A stretch of DNA of 10,960 nt from Candidatus Methylomirabilota bacterium (GTDB lineage: Bacteria > Methylomirabilota > Methylomirabilia > Methylomirabilales > Methylomirabilaceae), in NCBI GenBank assembly GCA_028869615.1, contig JAGWRQ010000058.1, forward strand, positions 1-10,960, in the 5' to 3' direction. Below the pieces are notes generated by a model. The model was not told the DNA's origin, ran no database searches, and saw only the letters and a program-made list of their open reading frames with translations. This document shows, piece by piece, positions 6,192-10,960 of this stretch (position 1 is its first letter; each line of letters begins with the position of its first letter). Made by a program: the position numbers and the translations under genes.

Positions 6192-7094
6192 TCACGCATT
6201 CTGCTGTTTCTTCGCAAGGTCTCGAAGGGTCTTCAGATTTCGGCGATCGGCTTTTACGAAGTCGCCGTCCTTCGGGGTTTCGATGATCATCGGGATCCCG
6301 CGCAGACGGGGATCGGTGACCAGGCAGCGGAACGCCTCAAGTCCGATTGCCCCTTTACCGATGTGCTCGTGGCGGTCTACGCGACAGCCGAGTTCCTTCT
6401 TGCTGTCGTTGAGGTGAATGACCTTGAGGGAGGGTAGGCCCACGACCTGATCGAACAGCCGCAGCACAGCGCTATAGCCGTTGGTCGTCCGGATGTCGTA
6501 GCCGGCCGCAAACAGGTGGCAGGTATCCAGGCAGACCCCCGTCCGCTCCGGAAGACCGATCTGATCCAGAAGCTGCGCGATCTGCTCGAAGCGATGCCCC
6601 AGGGCGGTCCCCTGGCCGGCGGTGGTCTCAAGCACTACCCGGACCCGATAGCCCTTCGTCCGCTTCAGCAGCTTCCGGAAACTGTTTGCCACCTGTCGTA
6701 GCCCCGCTTCCTCACCGGCCCCCATATGAGCCCCTGGATGGATCACCAGATAGGGGATGCTCAGGGTCTCGGCCCGTTCGAGCTCCTCCAGGCAGGCTGC
6801 CATCGACTTCTGATGCAACGCGGGGTCCGTGGACGCCAGATTGATCAGGTACGCGCCGTGCGCCACGGCAGGCGCGATGGCAGCAGCCTGAAGGTTCGCA
6901 TGGAATCGGTGGATCTCGTCGGAGGGCAAGGATCTGGCCCGCCACTGGTTACTGCTTTTGGTGAAAAGCTGGATGGTCCGACAGCCAACCTGCCGGCCCC
7001 TCAGCGGCGCGAGATCGACCCCTCCCGCGATCGACATGTGGGCGCCGAGAACTAAGCCTGCTGGCTCGGTGTGCTGTGACTGCCGTGGTTGCAT
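6192..7094 (-). CDS. nfo: Endonuclease IV (AP endonuclease, Xth-independent)
   Basis: Cuts the DNA backbone 5' to abasic sites in base excision repair, using three zinc ions. The 300 aa contain the family signatures GVCLDTCHLFAAGYD (186-200) and HLNDSKKELGCRVDRHEHIGKG region (228-248). All nine predicted zinc ligands are visible by comparison with E. coli Nfo: His79, His119, Glu156, Asp190, His193, His227, Asp240, His242 and Glu272. LETTAGQG replaces the more usual LENTAGQG. The ATG at 7094 adds about 12 residues ahead of the conserved LGAHMSIAGG start. It has no clear ribosome site, so Met20 is a less likely alternative because it would delete the first strand. It lies 28 bp after the small hypothetical gene, probably in the same transcript. 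Confidence 0.96.
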   Translation of the reverse strand: MQPRQSQHTEPAGLVLGAHMSIAGGVDLAPLRGRQVGCRTIQLFTKSSNQWRARSLPSDEIHRFHANLQAAAIAPAVAHGAYLINLASTDPALHQKSMAACLEELERAETLSIPYLVIHPGAHMGAGEEAGLRQVANSFRKLLKRTKGYRVRVVLETTAGQGTALGHRFEQIAQLLDQIGLPERTGVCLDTCHLFAAGYDIRTTNGYSAVLRLFDQVVGLPSLKVIHLNDSKKELGCRVDRHEHIGKGAIGLEAFRCLVTDPRLRGIPMIIETPKDGDFVKADRRNLKTLRDLAKKQQNA

Positions 7095-7122
7095 CGATAC
7101 GGCGATGGCGTGAAAGACGGGC

Positions 7123-7362
7123 TCAATGGAGACGGAACCGTTCGGCCAGGAGCCTGCGGAAGCGGGGCTGATAGATCAGATCGAAAGCCAGCTCCTTCCC
7201 GGGAAAGAGGCGCAGCGCCAACTCCCTCGTAGCGGCGACCATCTTAGCGGCCTCCTCGAGCGAAAGCGTCGTCTGGCTGATCGTGCTCATCGTGAGGCTG
7301 ACCACCAGCCGAAGTTGCCGCAACTTCCTTTCCTCTTCCTTGAGTTCCTCAGGGGTCGGCAT
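7123..7362 (-). CDS. Small conserved-looking hypothetical protein, 79 aa
   Basis: I do not recognise a named family. The 79-aa product is mostly helical. It begins with a charged stretch (MPTPEELKEEERKLRQLR), then a Ser/Thr-rich segment (about 22-35), an amphipathic helix with EEAAKMVAATRELALRLFPGKE and a basic C-terminus (RFRRLLAERFRLH). There is no signal peptide, Cys motif or membrane segment. AAGGAG at 7375-7370 with a 7-base spacer supports the ATG at 7362. It is the first gene of the minus-strand block and is followed by nfo after 28 bp. The good ribosome site and packing make it very likely real. A DNA-repair link is only inferred from nfo. Confidence 0.8.
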   Translation of the reverse strand: MPTPEELKEEERKLRQLRLVVSLTMSTISQTTLSLEEAAKMVAATRELALRLFPGKELAFDLIYQPRFRRLLAERFRLH

Positions 7363-7378
7363 CGTCTCTCTCCTTCTC

Positions 7379-7446
7379 GGTGATTCACTGCCATGATATC
7401 AGAGAAGGCGTGCGTCTCCAAGGACCGTCCCGGCGAGTGAATCGCC
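7379..7446. repeat. Inverted repeat in the divergent promoter region
   Basis: GATTCACT (7382-7389) is matched by AGTGAATC (7436-7443). The arms extend imperfectly to GGTGATTCACTGCC and GGCGAGTGAATCGCC. The 46-base interval is long for a terminator. Its place between two divergent transcription units would suit paired operator sites or a looped regulatory element. No matching regulator gene is in the window. Confidence 0.45.
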
Positions 7447-7470
7447 CCGTCCTTCCAACCCAGTTTAGGC

Positions 7471-7500
7471 TTGACCACGGCGTCCATGGCGACTTACCAT
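7471..7500 (+). promoter_or_regulatory. Weak sigma-70-type promoter candidate for the cupin gene
   Basis: TTGACC (7471-7476) and TACCAT (7495-7500) are separated by 18 bases, with five of six and four of six matches to the consensus. It is placed about 50 bp before the cupin start. Such matches occur by chance in GC-rich DNA, so this is only a candidate. Confidence 0.25.
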
Positions 7501-7548
7501 GCGACTGCTTGCCGAGGGGACATACTGAAACGACAGGAGGACCGAACT

Positions 7549-7821
7549 ATGAAGATTCGGATAGAGCGTAATCCTTCTACGGAGCGACTCACAGCGCTCA
7601 AGGTAGAGACCTGGCCGACCTGGAGCAAGGAGGTCTCGGTCTTTCCCTGGAGCTACGACAGCGCGGAGACCTGCTATTTTCTTGAGGGGGAGGTCATCGT
7701 GACACCCGATGACGGAGAGCCGGTGCAGGTCGGCAAGGGCGATCTCGTCGTCTTTCCCCTTGGGATGACCTGTACCTGGGATATCCGCCGCTCGGTCAAA
7801 AAGTATTACCGGTTTGGCTGA
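7549..7821 (+). CDS. Small cupin-domain protein (DUF861/cupin_3 type)
   Basis: A 90-aa single cupin barrel. The pattern WPTWSKEVSVFPWSYDSAETCYFLEGEV followed by a DLVVFPLGMTCTWDI block is that of small stand-alone DUF861 cupins, related in fold to ureidoglycine aminohydrolase. The usual His metal ligands of cupins are missing. Glu40 and Glu46 are the only obvious acidic candidates in motif 1. The substrate is unknown and a cytoplasmic place is expected. AGGAGG at 7535-7540, 8 bases before the ATG at 7549, decides the start. A longer reading from 7471 has no such site. It is first in the plus-strand block and lies 47 bp before the DUF71 gene. Confidence 0.88.
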   Translation: MKIRIERNPSTERLTALKVETWPTWSKEVSVFPWSYDSAETCYFLEGEVIVTPDDGEPVQVGKGDLVVFPLGMTCTWDIRRSVKKYYRFG

Positions 7822-7868
7822 CCAGGTCGGTAAGCAATGCGGCCAGATCGGCCTCGAGGAGTTAGGGG

Positions 7869-8642
7869 ATGTGGGATGCTAAATCCATGACCGCAGATCG
7901 AATGTACATATTGACACCAGACGGGAGGCGGGACGCCGTTTTGTCGAATCATCCGCGGGCGTTAGTTGCCTGGAGTAGCGGGAAGGACTCGGCCTGGGCA
8001 CTTCAGGTCCTACGGCAGGAGGGTGAGGTGGAGGTGGTGGGGCTGCTCACGACTTTCAATGAGGCCTTCGGCCGCGTGGCCATGCACGCTGTGCGGCGCG
8101 AACTGGTCGAGGCGCAGGCACGCGCCGCCGGCCTCCCACTCATCGATGTACCGCTCCCTTGGCCCTGCTCGAATGCGGCCTACGAGGAGGCGATGGGCCG
8201 GGCCCTGGCCGAGGCCCGCGTGCAGCTCAAGATCACCCATGTCGCCTTCGGCGACCTCTTCCTCGAGGACGTCCGGCAATATCGTGAGAGCCGGATGCAG
8301 GGCACCGGACTCACACCGCTGTTTCCACTATGGGGCCAGCCAACGCGAGCCCTTGCCCACGAGATGGTGAGCGCCGGCCTCAGGGCCAGGATCACGTGCA
8401 TCGATCCGCAGAGGCTCTCCACCTCGTATGCAGGACGCCTATTCGATAGCACCCTGTTGGATGCGTTGCCTGATGAGGTGGATCCCTGTGGCGAGCGTGG
8501 GGAGTTTCACACCTTCGCCTGCGCAGGGTCGATGTTCGCCCATCCGATCCCGGTAAACATTGGGGAGGTTGTCGCCCGCGACGGTTTCGTCTTTGCCGAC
8601 CTGGTGCCAGGAACCGACGGCGACGGGACGAACGGCTTGTAA
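7869..8642 (+). CDS. Dph6-like ATP pyrophosphatase (DUF71 / ATP_bind_4)
   Basis: Member of the adenine-nucleotide alpha-hydrolase fold with an N-type PP-loop. Archaeal and eukaryotic relatives amidate diphthine on EF2. Bacteria lack diphthamide, so the bacterial substrate is unknown. The 257 aa show the PP-loop SSGKDSA (36-42), a GDLFLEDVRQYRE block (128-140), PLFPLWG (150-156) and the family-specific DPCGERGEFHTF (205-216). GAGGAG at 7856-7861, 7 bases before the ATG at 7869, supports this start, although the first 25 residues are not conserved and an ATG at 7887 is possible. It probably shares a transcript with the cupin gene upstream. Confidence 0.9.
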   Translation: MWDAKSMTADRMYILTPDGRRDAVLSNHPRALVAWSSGKDSAWALQVLRQEGEVEVVGLLTTFNEAFGRVAMHAVRRELVEAQARAAGLPLIDVPLPWPCSNAAYEEAMGRALAEARVQLKITHVAFGDLFLEDVRQYRESRMQGTGLTPLFPLWGQPTRALAHEMVSAGLRARITCIDPQRLSTSYAGRLFDSTLLDALPDEVDPCGERGEFHTFACAGSMFAHPIPVNIGEVVARDGFVFADLVPGTDGDGTNGL

Positions 8643-8690
8643 TCCGTTCATCGCGAGCTTCACTATACGGCTCACCCGGAGAACTTCACA

Positions 8691-8719
8691 TTGACCTGCC
8701 CCTTGCAGTGCGCTAAAAG
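8691..8719 (+). promoter_or_regulatory. Promoter candidate directly upstream of the decarboxylase gene
   Basis: TTGACC (8691-8696) and TAAAAG (8714-8719) with the ideal 17-base spacer. The ATG at 8727 is only 7 bases after the -10 box, so a transcript from here would be nearly leaderless. The AAGG at 8717-8720, which would serve as ribosome site, overlaps the -10 box. The two readings compete, hence the low confidence. Confidence 0.3.
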
Positions 8720-8726
8720 GTAAGGC

Positions 8727-10343
8727 ATGGAGCTGTGTCGGTATCTGTTTGGGCGATTTAAGGAAGCCGGGGTACGGCATGTCTTCGGCCTGCCGGGCGA
8801 TTTCTTTCTGCCGTTCTTCCGCGCCCTGGAGGAGGAGCCGGGGATCGAGCCGGTCATCCTCACCCATGAGCCGTCCGTAGGGTATGCGGCGGACGCTTAT
8901 GCGCGCGTTCAAGGTCTCGGCGTGGCGGCCGTGACCTTCGGCGCGGGTGCCCTCAATATGGTGAACGCCATCGCCCAGGCCTACGCCGAGCGATCGCCGG
9001 TACTCGTCCTGTCCGGCGCGCCCGAGATCGCCCATCGCGACCCCGATGCCCTCCTACATCACCGGGTCAAGACCTTTGAGAGCCAACTCCGCGTCTACCG
9101 CGAGGTGACCGGCGCCGCTGCGGCCCTCGATGATCCGGCCCACGCTATCGCCGAGGTGGATCGCGTGATCGACAGCGTCCTCCGCACCAAGCGTCCCGGC
9201 TATATCGAGATCCCACGCGACATGATTCGGGCAGACGTGCCCGTGCCCGCCAGACGTGAGCCGGAAGCCCGGCCAACAGATGAGCGCGCTGCGAACGAGG
9301 CGCTGGCTGAGGTGCTCGCCCGTATCCGGGTGGCTGAGTTGCCGGCCATCTATGCGGGCGCTGAGATCCGCCGCTTTCGGCTCCACGACAAGCTGGTGGC
9401 GCTCGCCGAGAAGTACGGTCTGCCGGTAGCCACATCTCTGGACGGCAAGGCGGTCTTCCCGGAGCAGCATCCCCTCTTCGCGGGGAACTACCTTGGCGAA
9501 ATCGGGTCACCCCGGGCCCGCAAGGTGCTGGAGACGGCCGACTGTGTCCTGATGCTCGGGGCCCTCATGACCGACGTGAACACCGGCATGTACACGGCTC
9601 GATTTGATCGGCGCAAGGTCATCTCGGCCGTCCATGAGGGCGTGACTGTGAGCTACCACCGGTTCCCGGATGTGAGCTTGGAGGATCTAATGGATGCGCT
9701 GCTGACCTTGCCGGAGCCGCCGAAGCGCACGGCGCCGCTGCCGCCGCTCTTGCCGCCTCAACCGGCCCCGACTGGGACGCTGACGCCTGATGCCGTCATT
9801 GCCGTGCTCAATCGGGTGGCGGCCGGCCGGCCGGTCCTCTATACTGCCGATGTGGGAGATGCGCTTTTCGCAAGCGTGGAGTTGGAGGCGGATATGTTCC
9901 TGGGACCGGGCTACTACTCCAGCATGGGCTTTGCTGTGCCGGCGGCCGTTGGCGCGGGCTTGGCCGAACCGAGCCGGCGGCCCGTGGCCCTGGTGGGTGA
10001 CGGCGCCTTTCTCATGACCGGCTTGGACCTGGTCACATGCGTGCGCTTGAACCTGCACACTATTGTGCTCCTCTTTAACAATCAGTGCCACGGCATGCTG
10101 GCCGCGATCGATGGGCCGGCCCGATCGTACGACCTGCCGGCTCCCGACTACGTGCGGCTCGCCGAAAGCCTGGGGGCCCGCGCCTTCCGCGTTCGCACGG
10201 CCGAGGAGCTTGAACGGGCTCTGGTAGAGGCGCTGGAAGATGCCACGGCCACGATCCTGATCGATGCGATCATCCCGCCCGGTATTTACTCGGCCCCGAT
10301 GCAGCGCCTGGGCGCCATCGTTCGTCGCCTGCGGGGCAGATAA
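8727..10343 (+). CDS. Thiamine-diphosphate 2-oxoacid decarboxylase-like protein (PDC/IPDC/KdcA type)
   Basis: Predicted cytoplasmic ThDP enzyme acting on a 2-oxoacid such as pyruvate, indolepyruvate or a branched-chain keto acid. The 538 aa have three domains in order: Pyr (about 1-175), middle (about 190-330) and PP (about 350-538), near the usual 540-570. Asp25 (PGDFF), Glu48 (HEPSVGYAADAYAR) and His111-His112 match the Asp27, Glu50 and His113/His114 of Zymomonas pyruvate decarboxylase. MTDVNTGMYTARFD (281-294) resembles KdcA and IPDC. The ThDP motif runs from GDG (424-426) to NN (451-452). After NN the family has xGYTxE; here QCHGML puts Leu458 at the place of the catalytic Glu473, so simple decarboxylation may be impaired or the product altered. 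The spacer to the DUF71 stop is 84 bp. The ATG at 8727 has AAGGTAAGG upstream. Confidence 0.88.
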   Translation: MELCRYLFGRFKEAGVRHVFGLPGDFFLPFFRALEEEPGIEPVILTHEPSVGYAADAYARVQGLGVAAVTFGAGALNMVNAIAQAYAERSPVLVLSGAPEIAHRDPDALLHHRVKTFESQLRVYREVTGAAAALDDPAHAIAEVDRVIDSVLRTKRPGYIEIPRDMIRADVPVPARREPEARPTDERAANEALAEVLARIRVAELPAIYAGAEIRRFRLHDKLVALAEKYGLPVATSLDGKAVFPEQHPLFAGNYLGEIGSPRARKVLETADCVLMLGALMTDVNTGMYTARFDRRKVISAVHEGVTVSYHRFPDVSLEDLMDALLTLPEPPKRTAPLPPLLPPQPAPTGTLTPDAVIAVLNRVAAGRPVLYTADVGDALFASVELEADMFLGPGYYSSMGFAVPAAVGAGLAEPSRRPVALVGDGAFLMTGLDLVTCVRLNLHTIVLLFNNQCHGMLAAIDGPARSYDLPAPDYVRLAESLGARAFRVRTAEELERALVEALEDATATILIDAIIPPGIYSAPMQRLGAIVRRLRGR

Positions 10344-10375
10344 TCCCAGGAAGAGCCAACGCGAGAAAGGTATCC

Positions 10376-10396
10376 ATGAGAACCGCGTCAACGTAA
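10376..10396 (+). CDS. Possible six-codon mini-ORF before the CBS gene
   Basis: ATG at 10376 follows GAAAGG (10365-10370) by 5 bases and encodes MRTAST, ending in TAA at 10394-10396. The stop overlaps the AAAGGAG ribosome site of the next gene (10395-10401). A ribosome finishing here would be placed on that site, so it may be a coupling or leader peptide. It is short enough to be chance. Confidence 0.25.
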   Translation: MRTAST

Positions 10397-10406
10397 AGGA
10401 GAAGCG

Positions 10407-10820
10407 ATGCTGGTAAAACGTTACATGCAGACCAAGGTGGTCATGGTCGGTCCCGAGGAGCGGGCCAACGCGGCTCTGTACATGATGAAGAAGAAGGGCA
10501 TCCGGCATCTCCTCGTGACCGATGACGGCAAGCTACGGGGGATCGTTACCGATCGGGACTTTCGGCTTGTAAGGCCCTCCCCTGCTACGTCTCTGTCCAT
10601 CTACGAGGTTCACTACCTGCTGGACAAAGTGACAGTAAAAGAGATCATGACCAAGAAGGTGATCACCGTGGTGCCGGAGACCCCGATTGCCGAGGCGGCA
10701 CGCCTGCTCCTCAATCGGCGGATCGGAGCGCTCCCGGTTGTGAAGGATGAGAAGGTGGTTGGCATTATCACCGAGACGGACATGATCCGGGCCCTGATCG
10801 ATCTGGAGGAGGCTTCGTAA
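10407..10820 (+). CDS. Two-CBS-domain protein, AcuB-like
   Basis: Cytoplasmic sensor-type protein of 137 aa made almost wholly of a tandem CBS (Bateman) pair, which usually binds adenine nucleotides. CBS1 spans about residues 1-57 (MLVKRYMQ, GIRHLLVTDDGKLRGIVTDRD) and CBS2 about 73-130 (TVKEIMTKKVITV, IGALPVVKDEKVVGIITETD). The insert PSPATSLSIYEVHYLLDKV between them is characteristic of AcuB-like proteins. There is no fused enzyme or transporter domain. AAAGGAG at 10395-10401 sits 5 bases before the ATG. It lies 63 bp after the decarboxylase, so a shared transcript is likely, and it could tie that enzyme to cellular energy state (inference). AcuB itself is named for acetoin use in Bacillus; that function should not be assumed here. 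Confidence 0.92.
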   Translation: MLVKRYMQTKVVMVGPEERANAALYMMKKKGIRHLLVTDDGKLRGIVTDRDFRLVRPSPATSLSIYEVHYLLDKVTVKEIMTKKVITVVPETPIAEAARLLLNRRIGALPVVKDEKVVGIITETDMIRALIDLEEAS

Positions 10821-10833
10821 GGGTAATTGGAGC

Positions 10834-10960
10834 GTGGGTAAGCAGCAATTGCGTGGCCCGATCAGTCTCGAACAATGTCTAGCGTGTGTCCATCTGCGGA
10901 GCGCACGATCGCCCATCAGGTGGAATCCATCGCGTGACAGTTGCCGAGCCATCTGTAACG
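10834..10960 (+). CDS. Possible start of a small four-cysteine protein, cut by the window edge
   Basis: From a GTG at 10834 a frame stays open for 42 codons to the end of the window. It encodes two cysteine pairs, CLAC (residues 15-18) and CRAIC (37-41), separated by 18 residues, a layout that could bind zinc or an Fe-S cluster. AAGGG at 10819-10823 is a possible ribosome site 10 bases upstream, and GGAG at 10829-10832 is too close. Codon third positions are less GC-rich than in the neighbouring genes. I do not recognise it, and it may be chance. Confidence 0.3.
   Translation, partial: MGKQQLRGPISLEQCLACVHLRSARSPIRWNPSRDSCRAICN

Noticed and set aside
8439..9035. 198-codon minus-strand frame across the DUF71-decarboxylase junction
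   Set aside because: It covers the end of one well supported gene and the start of another; no ribosome site or domain was found.
9687..10508. 273-codon minus-strand frame opposite the decarboxylase and CBS genes
   Set aside because: It spans two recognised plus-strand genes and has no motif of its own.

Overview
The window reads as GC-rich chromosomal DNA from a Gram-negative bacterium. The evidence is an FtsE-FtsX-EnvC-like divisome module, a CtpA-type periplasmic protease and bacterial housekeeping genes (def, tsaD, nfo). Scattered intergenic repeats (a 92-bp palindrome and two heptamer arrays) would fit a repeat-rich free-living lineage such as NC10/Methylomirabilis, Nitrospirota or the deltaproteobacterial groups. 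That assignment is a guess from gene content and sequence style and was not tested.

Left block, all on the minus strand, read from 7362 down to 1. A 79-aa conserved-looking hypothetical protein is followed by nfo (endonuclease IV). A ~235-bp gap with a palindromic repeat comes next. Then a cluster follows: a short leader ORF whose stop overlaps the ftsE start, ftsE, ftsX, an envC-like degenerate LytM gene, ctpA, tsaD and def, the last cut by the window edge. FtsE and FtsX form the ABC-type complex that controls septal peptidoglycan hydrolysis from the cytoplasmic side. The EnvC-like protein is the expected periplasmic partner that switches on amidases. CtpA is a plausible further control on the same hydrolases. 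tsaD (tRNA t6A) and def (N-terminal deformylation) are translation-maintenance genes at the end of the same run and are tightly packed (17-20 and 10 bp gaps).

Middle, 7363-7548: a divergent intergenic region with an 8-bp inverted repeat whose arms extend imperfectly, and a weak promoter candidate for the right block.

Right block, all on the plus strand: a small cupin (DUF861-like), a DUF71/ATP_bind_4 (Dph6-like) ATP pyrophosphatase, a thiamine-diphosphate 2-oxoacid decarboxylase of the PDC/IPDC/KdcA type, and a two-CBS-domain AcuB-like protein. A possible 4-cysteine small protein begins at the right edge. The joint role of this block is not clear. The decarboxylase keeps the Asp, Glu and HisHis catalytic residues but lacks the C-terminal active-site Glu expected in pyruvate decarboxylases.

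I see no CRISPR array, tRNA, rRNA, transposase or phage gene. No complete new defence or biosynthetic system is evident. The most unusual items are the overlapping leader ORF before ftsE, the heptamer arrays (one intergenic and G-quadruplex-like, one inside tsaD), the palindromic repeat, and the active-site change in the decarboxylase.
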